From positions 19,776,100 through 19,840,099 of the forward strand of contig CANTUZ010000025.1 of the NCBI GenBank assembly GCA_947846985.1: a DNA stretch of 64,000 nucleotides. The letters run 5' to 3'. Below are positions 20,900 to 35,006 of the stretch, in pieces. The first letter of the stretch is position 1. Each line of letters opens with the position of its first letter. Origin of the DNA: Fratercula arctica (taxonomy: Eukaryota; Chordata; Aves; Charadriiformes; Alcidae). Below the pieces are notes generated by a model, which was not told where the DNA came from, searched no databases, and worked only from the letters and a program-made list of their open reading frames with translations. A program made the position numbers and the translations under genes.

Positions 20900-23800
20900 T
20901 AAAATTCACAAGGAAAATTTTTTTTTAGAAAGATAAAGAGAACAAATAAAAGACAGGAAATTAAAATTTATGTAAACGTGGTTCCCAGAGCAACTATAAA
21001 TGGGCCACATTACATATATAGACAAAGGCATAAAAGTGAATACCATGTGCAGCAATACCTTACACTATATAGGTACCCTTGGGACCATGTTACATTTGCT
21101 ATGGGACCCATCATTTTGAATGGTTTGACTTTTATGCTTTTAAAGTCTCAAACATAACATTGCACTAATGCCATGTGAGAATAGGGCATTTGCTGTTTAT
21201 TTGCTTAAAAAGAGAAAGGACCATTTGAACAGAATAAGCCACAAGTCATATTTTTCTCCCATTGCATTCTGGAGACAAAAGTTGCAGGCTTAGATCTCCA
21301 AAGATTTCTCAGTAGTTTTGTTGGGGAGGTATTTTTCTGCTCTGATTTAGTACTCACAAAGTGAGATGGCAGGAATGGAGAACAGCTCTCCTGCTCTCCT
21401 TTTGAGATAGGGCAGCATCTGTTCAAGTGATGAATTATAGTGCAATGTAAAGTACAAGGCTTTTCCCTAAGTAAATGTGTGAGTGCATAAGGGATCGACT
21501 TAGCCATGTAAGCTTCATATCTGAAATACCTAAACTCCTTGGAAATGTGCCTTCAGATGGTTATCTATTTTTTGCAAGTGATTATGCTGAGTTTGATTCT
21601 CTGCTCCCTCATGCAGTTGCTGACATCAGTAACATGGGTGTAAAATGTCACCAGATCAGAAGGCAGCCAGCATTTACCTTGCATTTGTATTCATGACTAT
21701 GCAAGGAAGAGGGTAGCAGCAGATCAGGCCCACTGAGATCCACAGAGATTACTTTGTCGATGTGGGATGTTTATGTTCTGATGGGCTGTTTTATAATCGA
21801 CTCTTAAAACTGTGCCGCAGCCTATTTGTTCTGGTTTCATGGCAGAGTAGATTGGAACATGGGAACTATTGTGGCTTTCCAGACTCACTTTTTTTTTTTT
21901 AACTTTTTTTTTAGGAAAGGCATTGCATCCCCCTCTTCATCTTTTTGCTCAAAAGTTTCCAAAATTTCCAAAATGTAAAGTGTTTGGTTTGGGATCAGAC
22001 CTGGCAAGCATCCCCTGGGTTGTCAAGTCTGCTCACCCACTGGTCCAGGCAGCTCCTGTAGTACTGGTGCTTTCCTAAGCCACACAGCAGGGACGTGCCT
22101 GAGAGCAAATGCCCCTCCTTGCTGTCCCACGCCAGTTCCAGCTTCTTGCCACAGCTTCTCCTTTGTAAGAGCGTGGCACCCATATGCATCCATCACAAGA
22201 CCTCCTAAGGGCACCCTCTCTCTGTCCCCTACTGTGGTGGGTTGACCTTGGCCAGCTGCCAGACACCCCCACAGCTGCTCTCTCCAGGGGCAGTTAATCG
22301 TACCCAAATATAGGCATCTAGCCTAGGTGGAGTGAGTTGACCTCTAGAGATGTCATCTTCTCTCTGTTGATCATCCAAAGTCCTAAAATAACTTATCTTA
22401 GACTTCACTGAGTGACTTTAAAACATTTTGGGTGTTTGTTTCCCATTCCATTTCTTGTTCTTACCTCTTTTGTTTCCTTTCTGTTTAGTGATGTGGCCCA
22501 TTTCTCACTTTTTATGTCTACTATGACTTGTACAGTGAGACCCCAGACATCACTGAAGACAAATGCTTCATCTAATTAATAATAACAAGAAGGGAGAGTG
22601 ATATACTCTTTGTGCAGAAATTTATTTTTTTTTTCTAATTCCTGTTCAGTTGAAGCAGCTCATTTCTCTTGAAACACAATTGAAATGTCATTACTATTTT
22701 CATTAGCATGATGACTGATGATACAAGGCAGGCAAGTAGATTTGGGGCCTACGCTGATAAATTTTCATGACGTTTTTGTAAGATTGTGCTAAACACTTCA
22801 GAAAGTCACATGCCAAATGGTTCCAGATCATTTAAAATAACAGAAGACTTTTTTTTTTTTTCTTTAACTTCTGGAATGAGAAATAGTCGCACAGCTATAC
22901 AGAAATAGCACAGCAAGCCCTGAAAATGCCTGGCAGTTGCTAAACATTATTTTTCTTCAATTAAACAGTTAATCTTCATCAATGAAGATATTTTACTGAT
23001 GGGTCTTTAGCATTTTGTGGGTTTTTTTCCCCATCTCTGAGGATTTGCATCTCCAGATGGAATGGCACCTATGTTTGCAGGGAGGAGAGAAATTCCTGTG
23101 GAGAAATTCAGCTTAAGACCTAACCATAACTTAGGCTGCCTTTAGAAGCTTTGAGAGGTTGAGATGGATTTAAGTGATATATGTGTATTAGCTTCCAGAG
23201 CCTTTTCCCATCACTAAATGAACAATGAAGAATGGATAAACAAGAGGGGAGAGGAAATGTTAAGCTTAGTTGTCTAATCGTTCTGAGACATTTTGCCCTC
23301 TTTGCTTTGAGTTAGCTTCAAACACAGATGAAGAGAATTATGCACTTAGGGTGGCTTGTTCTTGTATCTATTGGATAAACTATATTTATTTCATTGATTC
23401 CTTCTGTACATACTAGCAATTACAGAGCTGTGTCCCATAATTCCTGCTTTTCTCTCACCTACAATTTTGAATTGCTGGGTTGCTGATTTTTTTTTTTTTT
23501 ATTATTATTTTTTTAATGCTCTGTTTACTAGGAGAAAGAAAAAAAAATGTACTCACTTCTTTATAATGTCAAGCAAAAGACCCTTGTCATGGGACAGAAA
23601 AAAATATTTCTAATTTTCTTCCCGGGTAACAAATCCATCCTAAAGGATCACAGGAAATTTCTACAGTTTTAAATTTACTGCACATATACTTTGATGCCTT
23701 GCATTGCAGACGTTTTGCTTCCCATTCAGGGAAGAGTTGACAGGGCATGTTTGTGCTGCTCTTTCATTGGTGACAAGGGGATATTTACAATGATGAGATA

Positions 23801-26800
23801 TTTCCCTACCCACAAGAGACTTTGGGACAAGCAAAAATGAAGGTTCAGAGCTTGATTCATTTGCCCACATGTAGTTGTCAATTGTCATTTGAGATGCCTA
23901 GGATATCCTGCCTGGCCTCCAGCTGCTCTTGCAGAAGGGCAGAGGTCTTGCCTCAAGCCCTTTTTATCATATCTGCCAGCCTCCCTCAGATGTTTTGAAT
24001 ACTTCAGGGCATTTCAAATACAACCAGGTGCCTGTATAGAACTTACACTCCTGGCCCAGGGATGCACCATCCACATTTGAGCCTCTCCCTTTGAGTAAGA
24101 GGAATTTAAACTGGAGAGACTGTGATTTGACCAAAGAGCTTTGGGGGCAGGATGGATCCTCTCACCCAAATCTGGGTGTCCGCAAAATGAGATCGCTATG
24201 TGAGTTAGGTTTCTCAGCTTTCATTATAGTCAGTGAAGGTTTAGCCAATGGAGCCTGAAAGCAATTGATCTTGGACCAAAGTAGACCCCACTTTTTCAGA
24301 TGAATCACCCACTCCACTCTTCTAACTGTATTAATTTGATGTCTGTTGCCTGTCATGACAGCTTTGACACATAGCTCTCATGTAGACACCCAGGTTGCGG
24401 CCACCTAAAGTTAGATGAGATGAACCCCCTATTCCCTTAGTTATTAAAAAAAGCAAACCACCATCAGGAGGGTGTAAGTACAAATCCATAGATTTTTTTT
24501 CTAAGAAAAAAATTCAAAATATTGAATTTGATTCATCTGTTTTACTGGGCAGTTATCCCAGTAGGAGAAAACAAGGCCTGAGTGTCTTTTCATGCCCAAA
24601 CTGCTAAATAAAATCCCTTTAGACTACTTCCTCACAGAATTCTAGTTTTTCTGCAAAACTTCCAAGGTCAGCTTTTGCACAGAATTGTCTGAAACTTCCA
24701 TAGTTTGAGGGCGTGACCAAAATCTCAGTCAGGGTCAGAATTTCAGCAGATTGAGCCACTGTTAAATCTTTCCTTTTGAATAATAGAATTCTGCCACCCC
24801 AGGAAAGCAAACATAATTAAAGAAAAGCTCTGCTTGTATAATCTTTGCTCCATCATAACGCTCTCTCAGAGTGGATGCTTAAAGAGAACATATTCCTACC
24901 CTTATATACCTTTCTGTATTTTGTCTGCCTGGTGCTATAAAATAAGCATATAAGGCTATGGGGAGAGAAGTTAATTGGTTGAAGAACCTGAAATATCCTG
25001 TTTTGGCTCCAGTAAATGTGAAAACTGAAAACAAATTTGCACCAAAGCTGTGCAGGAAAGCACTCTGGAAATTTAGAGTGGCTCAGGCATAGATGTGCAG
25101 CGTTCAAGTTCATAGCATAACTCCAAATGTCAGCAGTTAAGAGCATTTAGGGTTTTCCCAGTATGTTCTTTATTCTGGTTCTTGTCAATCTGCTTTTCAC
25201 ACATCTGTAATAAGCGAGTTTCCTCCTCCAGCTTCTTTCCAATCTATTCTTTGTCTCCTATTTCCATCTATTTCCCTATTTCATTCCACTTTGCACTCTT
25301 CACATTTTTAACTACTTCTTCATCAGTTAGATCCCTTCCTGTGTCTATACTCCACAGAGGCAGTCTCTGACCTTATTACATATGGTCTCTCTGCCATCCT
25401 TCTTACACTGTTATAGGAAGCAGTCTCCAGCAAGAATTTTAATGAAAACCACTCTCAATAAAGTATTTCCTTCTGAATTTTCCTTTGAAAAATATGTAAA
25501 ATCCAAAGATTTTGCACTAAAGTTCATATCAGCGAAATGGCGTATCACTGAGGTTTTTAATAGGATACAAGGGAAAAGATGAACTTCAGGAAAAATCCTG
25601 AATTCTAGATCTGTCTGTCTGTTTTTTTCTCCATTCACAAGTAACCCTGAGCTGTTAAAATAAAGCCAAACATTTTACTCTATTTGATAATTTTCAAATA
25701 TTTCAGTTGTTTTCAGAATGCCATTAGAATAGGGAAAAAAAAAATGAAGTCCTATATACCATAATGCTAGCTAACTATTAAACTTCTTTGTTGATAGGTT
25801 AACTGACAAAAACACTTATGATCTTACCTATGCATTTGTTTAAATAGATTTCAGTTTTCATATTGTGGTCAATTACTGTGGTTTTCAGAATGAAAGGTAA
25901 AAACATACCCCATATCTATTGATCTGAAATACAGAAAAGGAGAGAGAATGATATATGCACTCCCAGTGTGCATTAATTTTCATCTCTGGTGCTGATAAAG
26001 CAAGCGCTCATTTTAGTGCCATTAGATAAAATGGACTCAGATATTAAAACAAAGCCAGCACGAAAACTTCTAAAAATAAAAACTCCTCTGTTATAGTCTC
26101 CTAGATTGCAGGATATACGAGGACTTCTATTAAGTGCTGAGATTTTACTTCAAATGCATGTCATACTCAGAGTATTTCTCATTGTATGAACTGGGGCATA
26201 GCTTATTACAGATAAAGAAGAAAAATGAAATGACTAGGCTGCTCAGTAGGGAGAATGCTAACTTAGAATTCAGCAGTCTTGGATGCTCTTATCAGCTCTG
26301 TGACTTTCAGCCCATCCTCATCCCACCTGTCCCCAGATGCCTACTGCCATGGCTTAGCCACCTTCGCTTGTGGTTGTGGTGAGTAGAAAGGTGTAGACCC
26401 CTCTGGGGACCAGTTCAGTTCCTTTTGTGTAACAATATGGGAGTTGGGTTCGATCAACATCCCTGGTGCTGTTTACACAGAGCTCACCACAGGACTACTT
26501 AAAATGGTGTGATGCAAATATAACATTTCAGTTAGGAAGAAAACAAATATCATCTCAATTTGTGCATCATACAGATATTGTCTTTTGCTGAATGCATACA
26601 CAGGGAGAATGAAGCCTTATTGTTTCTGGGGTTTTTTGCACTGCTTTTTCTCAGTGAAGGTCTCTTAGTCGAACTTGTTCAGCAAGATTTTTGCTAATTT
26701 CTCTTAGATTTCATCCCTTTTTGTATACTGGATGTGCCTGAAAAATGACTACATCATTACACTAGCCCAGCCCTTGTGCCTCATTCATCCTCCCCCCAAT

Positions 26801-28290
26801 AGCAACTTGACTCTTCTGCTCATGCTTCATGCCAGCACTCTCCTACCAAAGCTGTCAGTGTCCCATTTAATCTGTGGTAAATACGAACCGCTCACAACTC
26901 CATTTGCCTAGGGAATATCAGCTCTATCTGCCACATTTAAAAATTATCATCCCTGTTGTTAAGAAAAACATCGACTCAAAACACCACCCTTGACTTTTTT
27001 CATTACTTACAGACTCAAATTTCCCCATCTGTCTTTCCTCAGCTGTGTTCTTGAGAAAGAAATCCTATCTTCTGTTTCCTTCCTCCCCAGTGAGCATATC
27101 CTCATCCACTATGACAGCTCATCTCAGTGTGACTACTCATCTCTAGGTAGTTCCTTGCTCCTAGCTGCAGGTCTTTTTATTTCTGCCCCTCAGCATACCT
27201 AATGGCTTTTTATGCCTTAAAAACGAGCCCTTTAGCTTGTGCTTCCACCTAACCATCCTCCCTCAAACACTTCTTTTTCATTTCACTTCTTTTGAAGATT
27301 TTAATTTTTCTCCTTCCCCCTCTGCGAGAGAATTTAGTTCTTCATCACTGTGTATTAAATTATTCATTTGCTGAGATATTTCATGGCAAATTTCATTTCT
27401 CCAACACCATCGATCTCTGTCTGTCTCTCTTGATTCTGTCAGTCTCCAACAACTGTAAACTGTAACTTTCTGCTCAACTAAAAGTTTCAGGCTCTGAGCA
27501 GGAAAAGCCTTTGACTCAAAACCCATTAGCAAGCCCCTTTAGCTTAAAGCCATGTTCATAAGGCCTGCGATCCTGGAGCCTTCAACTCTGAATTAGTCTT
27601 TTGAACCCTTGAGTTTTTCTCTCATTAAATTTATTGATTGCTGTCACCCACTTATAACTAACATGTTCTTCTACTTTGATCCAACTTCTACTGGAAATCC
27701 TCATTTCACCTGTTCATCACTTCCTGTCATAACAAAATTTGGTGGTTTCTCCCATGACATTTTCAAATCCCAGTCCCCCTCTGAAGGGCTGGGGGCCTGG
27801 GAAGGGTGCACAGGGGGGCTGGAGGAGACTGGGTATGAGCACACTTACAGACCCCTTGGTTTACTGTCCCGTACTGCCCTGGAATATGAACTGCTTCCAC
27901 CAGCTCCATTAAATTTTCATCTTTGAGTACATGAAGGACTGAGCTTCCAGACACATCACTTCATCTCCCATGACTAAGGCTGCACGTCCTTTATTCCTCA
28001 GTCTCCTGACTCAGGCCCCCTCCATTTTCATGCTGACAATATGCAGAAGAGGAGGGAAGGGAATGAGATGGAGAATCCATGATTCTTCCTGTACCAGTAC
28101 AGAAAAAAGCAATCCCAAAGCAAAACCAAAAGGCAAAGCTCAAGACTACATCTCCTAGGAAGTCTAATTCACTGCAAATATAGGCTTGAAACAGGCGGGA
28201 CATTAGCCTTTTGAAATTTCAAATTACAGCTGATCATCCTCTTAGCTGGAGGGACAATGAGGATTTGAGACTCATCCTGATGATGAGCAA
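20900..28290. other. intronic sequence, mostly unannotated
   Basis: About 7.4 kb with no gene I can support. It includes several T runs, a probable LTR fragment near 22,233 and a weakly SINE-like stretch near 26,250-26,335. Nothing here has the spacing and splice signals of an exon that I can defend. Confidence 0.55.
22233..22296. repeat. probable LTR fragment
   Basis: About 64 bp starting TGTGGTGGGTTGACCTTGGC and ending near CTCTCCAGGGGCAG. The TGTGGTGGGTTGACC start resembles the terminus of LTRs common in bird genomes. No opposite end or target duplication is visible, so it is a remnant at most. Confidence 0.4.
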
Positions 28291-28385
28291 AATCATAGAA
28301 TCATAGAATTGTCTAGGTTGGAAGGGACCTTTAAGATCATCGAGTCCAACCATTAACCTAACACTGCCAGAACCACCACTATAAT
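28291..28385 (-). mobile_element. short CR1 3'-end fragment
   Basis: The + strand reads AATCATAGAATCATAGAATT followed by GTTGGAAGGGACC and AAGATCATCGAGTCCAACC. This is the inverse of a CR1 3' end with two copies of the terminal 8-bp unit. Only about 90 bp remain, so it is a severely 5'-truncated insertion. Confidence 0.9.
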
Positions 28386-30265
28386 GCTTCTTTACCCTTT
28401 CCTCCTCGGGTTTAATTCTTGCATGGATAATGCTAACAGCTACATTGTTTTCAAACATTGCATGCCATTGTAGGCTGCTGATTCCTGCATCTCCACACAG
28501 TCCTGGGACCCACCTCCCAAAAGTGGAAGATGATCTGAAGCCTTTACAGACAACCCCACAGCTGTATATAGCAACAGCAGCTGCTCTGCTTGCTTAAGTA
28601 ATGCCTTGTGAGGTTTCAGTTGCTGCTGTGCTCCCTGTCAGGAGACACAATTATCTTCATAAAGAACTGAAGAGGAATACTTGCACCACATTTCTTGAAC
28701 TCAGGTGCAGAGATTCACCCAAGTAGAAAGGAATGGCAAGATGCATTTAACCTCATTAGTTTCAGTAGGGCTGACTTTGTGCAATCCATCAGTGTACAGA
28801 TACATTAAGAGAACTAACTATTTCCACATCTCATTTACATAATGGATGGGATGTGAAATGAATCCTATGGAAAAGAAGCACCCTGGAGGCACTAAAGTTT
28901 ATCACAATATGTAAGAGTTCTTTTAGATCATTGCATTAAATTTCCACTAACAAGATAACAAATTATTTGTCTGTATTACTGTACTGACCCAAAGCGGATA
29001 AAGTGTATGATTTCAGCAGAGGAAAGCAGCTGTTTAAGACAGCTTGGTGGTTATAGGAGGTGACAGAAGAGATTAGTATATCTCCCAGCATTTGCGTGCT
29101 AGGATGCCAGCCCTCCTCCTGCCCCTTTAAGAAATCTGGCTCATCTCTAATCTGATGTTGGACTTGAGCTTTATTAGTGAAGTGAGGGAGAACAAGTAAA
29201 TCAACTGTATCAGACAAGCCTCAGGACATCTGGAAATTGATCATTCTGCAGAAATAAGCACTCTGTGTTTATTAGCTGGGAGTTCATCGCTATTGCTTCT
29301 CTTTATCCAATTCCTAAGAGATTTCAAAGCTATCATCATAGCATTAGCTCTTCTGACTGTGCTACTGCAGATAAAGATCAGAAGATCTATCTAATGATGG
29401 CTTTCTTGGTCTCCCTCTTTCTTTCTTTAAAGCTATGCCTATTTAAAAAAAAAAGTAGAAGTAGGAAAATAGATGGAATGAAATAAAGCAGTCTCCGTGT
29501 CTTAAATTTTTGCCTGTTGGCAATGGAGTAATTAGGTTTTTTATTATTCTACAGGAACTTGGTTTTATTCAGGGGGACACATCCTGCAGAATAGAAAATC
29601 TCTTATAGAAGAGGTGGAATTTGAAGTTTCTAAAAGGACCTAAAGCCATAAAGCAGTGCTGTACATTGAAAGTACAGTTATTTTTAAATAATAATACACG
29701 TCAAATAGAAGCCAGGGAAATTAATTCCATAAGTTAGAAAGGTAATAATATTACTGTAAGAAGAATAATTACTTTCCTTAACTATATTTATCACATAGTA
29801 ATTCAATTCTCCCTTCTGGAATATGATGCAATTCTAAACTTTTGACTGATATATTTAAAATCAACCTTAAGAAAAGATTCACCCAGATATGAGGTTTCTT
29901 CTGTTTTTTTATTCAAAATGGAGGAGTTATCAAAATGCAAATACTATGACTAACTTAATGTTTAGATGTGCATTCCTGTACAGCTGCATTGCATAGCTAC
30001 ATTGTGCAAAGACACTGGAAGAAAAATTGACTGTAAGAGTTTTCTGATAACAGTGGTCAGATGCATAAACAATTTAAGTACAGCTGTGGATTTCCAGAAA
30101 TCTGTGGGGATTATGAAATCCAATGCAATGAACTCTCTAAATAAAAACCTTCCCTAGAAGAAGCTTCACTGAGATCATTTTTTATCAGCTGATTTTCTGT
30201 TTTCCAATGGCAAATTAACATTTATTATCTCTTTTGAACTGGCACTTGGAGTTCCAGCCTGGATG

Positions 30266-30494
30266 TGCATTGTGCTAGATTCTGTACACAATAAAAGAAG
30301 AAAAGGTGGATGTTGTCCAAGAACCTCTCCATATAAGTACAAGATGAAAGAAAACAGATAAATGCAATAAGCAGAGTGAGCATGATTTAACAGTAAAGCA
30401 AGGATAGTTAATTAATCCATTTGTACAGAGCCTAGCACAATGGAGATAGACCAGATTACTTGCAACGTAAGTACTTAATAACAACAACAATAAT
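30266..30494. repeat. ancient amniote interspersed repeat traces
   Basis: Two motifs resemble old amniote LINE or SINE 3' segments: GCATTGTGCTAGATTCTGTAC near 30,268-30,287 (quoted in part as one motif) and TTGTACAGAGCCTAGCACAA at 30,421-30,440, followed by an ACAACAACAATAAT tail. The second is the opposite orientation of a similar core. Diverged and assigned by resemblance only. Confidence 0.35.
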
Positions 30495-31941
30495 GGCTAG
30501 GCCTTTAAAATTAATGTATTAATTATCAGTCAGAGCTCATAAGTTGCTTAGACAGTGAATGAAGAATGACAGTTTTTTATCCAAAGTATCAGAGGATCCA
30601 TAAATCTTTAAGAAAAAGGACAGTTTCACATCAGTATTGTGTTCCCTCATGCACAGGCTTTCTGACAGTCTACCCTGAACTAGAATAGTGCTTCTCCTGA
30701 TTCACCCTTTTACTTACAATCATTGTGATTATTTGTTTATAATCATACCATCATTGGTTTATGTTCTTGATAATCTCCTTCATGTCTGCCCTTGCTTTTG
30801 AAACTGTCCTTTCCCTTTGCCCTTTCTCATTAAACAAATAATGATTGTTTTCCTCCCTGCTTTGCCACCCATTGCTCACTTGCATGTGCACGCAGTGTTG
30901 TCTGTGCTATCAGTAGGACTCATGAAAGTTAAGGTATGGGTCTTTCATGGGATGAAGCGGACTCTGATTTGGAGGAAATGCACAAAGATCAACAGACAGG
31001 CGATAAATAAGGTCTGAATCAGGCCACCCGTATACATCATCTTGTTCTCTTTCTGGAGCAGTGACAAAGGATAAAATACACTGGAATCATGGATGTATGT
31101 GTGTGAATTTTAAACTCTGAGCCCTGGTGATGGTGTTGCAGATGATTATTTCCACCTGATTCAAAGATGGGTTGAACCAAGGGGTTCTCTTACGTAAGGC
31201 CTTCTGAACAGAGCACCCCAAATGAGAAGAAAAAGTCCAACGAAAGGTGATGATATCGTGCCAGCAGGTCCATCCACTCAAGGGATACACCTCCCACTAC
31301 TGCAGCGTGAATCACAGCCTTGTGAGCAAATCGTTGCACCTCCATGGGTTTCCAATGGTGCCTCCGAGCCTCTGTTTGCATTTTGGTATCTGTGAAAGAA
31401 ACCTGATGGATCTTCCTTATTGACTGCTCCAGATCCATAAATTACTCCTGTTTCTCAATTTAGATGAGAATTTCAGTGAGATGAGTGATATAGGCTGAAA
31501 AAACCAAGTGCCTAAAACAAAAGACAGATGGCCAAACCCATGATTCACCAGCAACAAGCTACAATTGGGCCATGTAGACTTTGAAGTAATTCATTACATT
31601 TGTATCTCTTCTGTAGGGGGAGGATTTTCCTCAATGATTTGTATAACCTTGCTAAACCCAGATAGGTGGTAATTGAGCAGCAACTACTTCTTCAGAAGAA
31701 ACAGAAAAAAAATATTGAAAATATTGACTCACACCAAAGGCAGTAAGCAGCACTTTGGTCTTTGACCTTTAAGCATCCTAGGGTACTCAGTAACCTGGCT
31801 GTTAGATGCTGTGCCTGTCACTGATTTTGATTTGGGAGTAGTTTGACCTTGAACCAAGATCCAAGTAACCACAGCAACAGGAAGTCGGCCTCTCTATCCA
31901 AGGAGTGGGAATCCATAAATCAAGGTCCCTAATACAAACAC

Positions 31942-32020
31942 TGTGTGCAGGTAGAGATTTGAGAGGATAAGTGGTTTGTGAGGGATTACCTTTGAAAAAA
32001 TTAATGACTGTTCCTTGATA
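31942..32020. repeat. diverged direct repeat, copy A
   Basis: GTGTGCAGGT, AGATTTGA, GGATTACCTTTGAAAAA and GACTGT occur in this order and spacing here and again at 35,360-35,430. The two copies are in direct orientation about 3.4 kb apart. They lie on either side of the CR1 and LTR insertions. This could be a local duplication or two copies of an unnamed repeat. Confidence 0.55.
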
Positions 32021-34222
32021 TGTTGAAACACAGCTGCACAGAGACTTTTTTTATCAATAGAGGTCAATAGGTTACAGCTGCATGTTTTCATATGGCTCTT
32101 TATATAGGACCTTCAGTTTAATTAGAACCAGATGTCGAATTTATGAGGTTGTTAGCATTATTATGTACCATATGCACATGCATATATGTGTATGTGTATT
32201 GATATGCACATTTGTTGCACACAAACTGCATTAATGAATAAATAATGTTAAGGTTCAAACTCAAGCACTATGGAGTAGTGAAACATCAGTTTTGCTTATG
32301 CACAGTTCCATAGTGCTGTGATCCCATAGGCATAGTTACCTGGTCAAATATCCCAGTTATTTTATGGGACACTGCTTTATTCAATGTATAACACTCACCT
32401 AACAAACAGCTTTTTGGTAGTTGGATTTTTCTCTCGCTATTCAGTGTGTGACATCATGTCTCATTTATTCCACATTTCTAAGCCTTGGTATGAATAGATG
32501 AATATTTCATGAATGTTGATAATTTTATTTTATGCGTGGTCTAATAGGCAGAAACTTCTCTGCATATCTCCACCAAGCCGTAACCTGTAATTCTGTCTCA
32601 CTCCTGACTATTTCTGTACTCAGACCCGTTCTCCTCTGTTAAGTCCCAGGTTGATATCAGGTCACAGGTCCATCAGGACTCCTATCTACAACTGGCCCAC
32701 TCTGTAGCCCTGTCTTTCAGATTCCTCTCACCAGTGCAGTTCTTCTGTGCCCGAGTCTTCTGGAGATCTCCTCCGCAGTTTCTGAGACAACCCATAGGTC
32801 TCCTGATATTTCACATTTCATGTGCAAGGCACAAAGGTAGGGACTGTTCATAGCAACTCCAAGATGCAAATACAAGGAAATGATGGTTGGTATCTGGAAA
32901 GGCTGAGCGCAGCCAACAGACATAGAAGGTTGTGCATCAGTTGCTGGCTCTGCTTCAACATCTTCTTGATCTTCTGCAGAAGGTATCAGGATACTTGTGG
33001 GAACTCTTTGAGGAACTACCATGCGCTATCCAGGTGCAGCCAGGGATAGCAGTGGGGGCTCACTGCTGCAGGGAAAAAAGGCCCCCATCTGCTGACCTGA
33101 CCTGCTGTCCAGGGACGTTTGCTGCTGGCCTGGGACTTGGATCAGGGAAATTGTGGAGGTATACCAAACCAAATCTGATTGGCAAATCAAATCAAGCAAA
33201 ATTGCCAGGAGACATGCATGAATGACCAAGGAGCTCCTGAGTAATGTTAGATGTAAAAAGGAAGCAAAAAAGAAATGGAAGCAGGAACAGGTGACCTGGA
33301 GAACTATAGAGACAATGTCCAAGCATGCAGGATGGGCTTAGGAAGCCAAAGCGTATCTGGAGTTGAACCTAGCAAGGGCATGAGGGCAACAAGAAATATT
33401 TCTACAGGTACATAAGCATCAAAAAGAAGCCTAGGGAAAATGTGGACCCACTGCTGAATGGAGCAGGGACCCTGGTGGCAAAAGACCAGCAAAAGACCGA
33501 GGTATTCATTGTCTTCTTTGCCTTGATCTTTACTCGTAAGACTGGCCTTCAGGAATCCTAGGCCCCTAAGACTGGTGAGGAAAGGAAACTTACTCTTGGT
33601 GGAAGAGGATCTAGTTAGGGAACAGTTAAACAAAATGAACATACCTAAGTCCATGGGACTTGACAGGATGCACCCAAAAGTGCTGAGGGAGTTGGCTGAT
33701 GCCATTATGAGGCCATTCTTGATTATTTTTGAAAGGTCGTGGTGACTTGGAGAGGATCTTGAAGAGTAGAAGAGAGCAAATGTTAGTCCAATAAGGGCAA
33801 GAATAAGTCCAATAAGGCAAGACCCAGGGAGCAATAGACTGACCAGCTTCATCTTAATCCCTGGGAGGGTGATGGAGCAAATAATCCTGGAAAGCATTTC
33901 CAAACATATGAAGGACAAGAAGGTGATCAGGAGTAGTCAGCATAGATTTATGAAGGGAAAATCATGCCTGATCAACCTGATGTTGCTTATCTCAACTTCA
34001 GCAAGATTTTTAACACTATCTCCTATAACCTCCTTATAGACAAACTGATGAAATATAGACCAGATAAATGTATGCTGAGATGGACTGAAAACTGGCCTAA
34101 CTGCTGGGCTCAAAGGGTTGTGATTGGTGGCACAAAGTCCAGCTAGAGGCCAGTCACTAGTGGTGCATACTGGGGCAAAAACTATTTGACATGTTAATTA
34201 ATGAACTGGGTGATGGGGCAGA

Positions 34223-34227
34223 GCTCA
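34223..34227. repeat. target site duplication GCTCA (left), pair at 35,007-35,011
   Basis: GCTCA directly precedes the LTR start TGACGTGG and directly follows its end CCAGGACA. Removing the LTR and one GCTCA restores an uninterrupted CR1 reading across the site (GAEL joined to TFNKFGEDTK), which confirms the boundaries. Confidence 0.88.
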
Positions 34228-35006
34228 TGACGTGGTTTTGGCTGGATTGGCCAATCAGAACAACAGATGGCCCTCCCCCCCTCCTCAGAGAGGAGAGGAA
34301 GAGATAAGGAGATTTACGAGTTTAGAAAAAAGAACTAAACTACTTCAATGAAAATAATAATAAATAAGAAAATAGTAAATAATAATAGAATAAAATAGAA
34401 TAATAGAATAAAATTTTAAAAAAGTATACAATATATACAAAACCGTATCCAGCTCCCAGGATGACGATTGCGTCACCAGCAGACACAGGGAAAGTCCCAG
34501 ACTGGAGTCAGCGATGGACAGGAGCTGAATTCCGGAACTAGCGTCAGGAGTGCTCCGATCGGGCTCAAAGGCAGACGAATAGACAGGGTCCTCCTCAGAC
34601 ATCAGCCATTGAAGAAAAAACAAGCCAGAGCAGCCTTGCCCCTTTGATCCCTTAGCTTTTATACTGAGCATGATGCAGATGGGATGGAATACCCTGTTGG
34701 TCAGTTTTGGGTCACCTGTCCCGTCCGCTCCTCCCTGCAGGTGGGACCCCTCTACGCTTCTCTGCTTCTGACCCTCTAACGGGGCAAATAGCGAAGTTAG
34801 CTGACCTTGGTTGTTATAGCAATAAGTATAAGCAAGAGCCTCTGTGCATACCATTCCTTGGTATAATCAGGTCTTATCACTCTGAGAGCGAACAGTTTCT
34901 GAACAATATGCTGTGAATTTCAGAGTTTAGTCAGTTAGAAGAGGCCCAGCTAAAAAGTAAAATTGCAAATCAGAAAATTGGTTCTGTTTTACCTCAAACC
35001 AGGACA
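34228..35006 (-). mobile_element. solo LTR inserted in CR1, 779 bp
   Basis: Bounded by TG...CA with a perfect 5-bp duplication and no internal retroviral sequence, so it is a solo LTR left by recombination between two LTRs. Orientation is taken from the TATA-like box CTTTTATA on the + strand, which is TATAAAAG on the - strand at 34,656-34,663. It is different in sequence and length from the LTRs of copies 1 and 2. The left quarter (34,340-34,430) is very A/T-rich with AATAATAGAATAAAA units. Class is unresolved. Confidence 0.85.
34656..34663 (-). promoter_or_regulatory. TATA box of the solo LTR
   Basis: TATAAAAG on the - strand within CTCAGTATAAAAGC. Its position roughly 340 bp from the sense-strand LTR start leaves room for a U3 upstream and an R-U5 downstream. 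Activity is not shown by sequence alone. Confidence 0.5.

Larger units (their letters stand above)
28386..33050. other. intronic sequence with ancient repeat traces
   Basis: About 4.7 kb with no supported exon. It contains ancient repeat-like stretches at 30,266-30,494 and one member of a diverged direct duplication at 31,942-32,020. Confidence 0.5.

Noticed and set aside
31190..33022. Two minus-strand ORFs (31,190-31,438 and 32,717-33,022) that might be a transposase or retrocopy remnant
   Set aside because: No motif, splice structure or family resemblance I can defend. Part overlaps the possible CR1 start.
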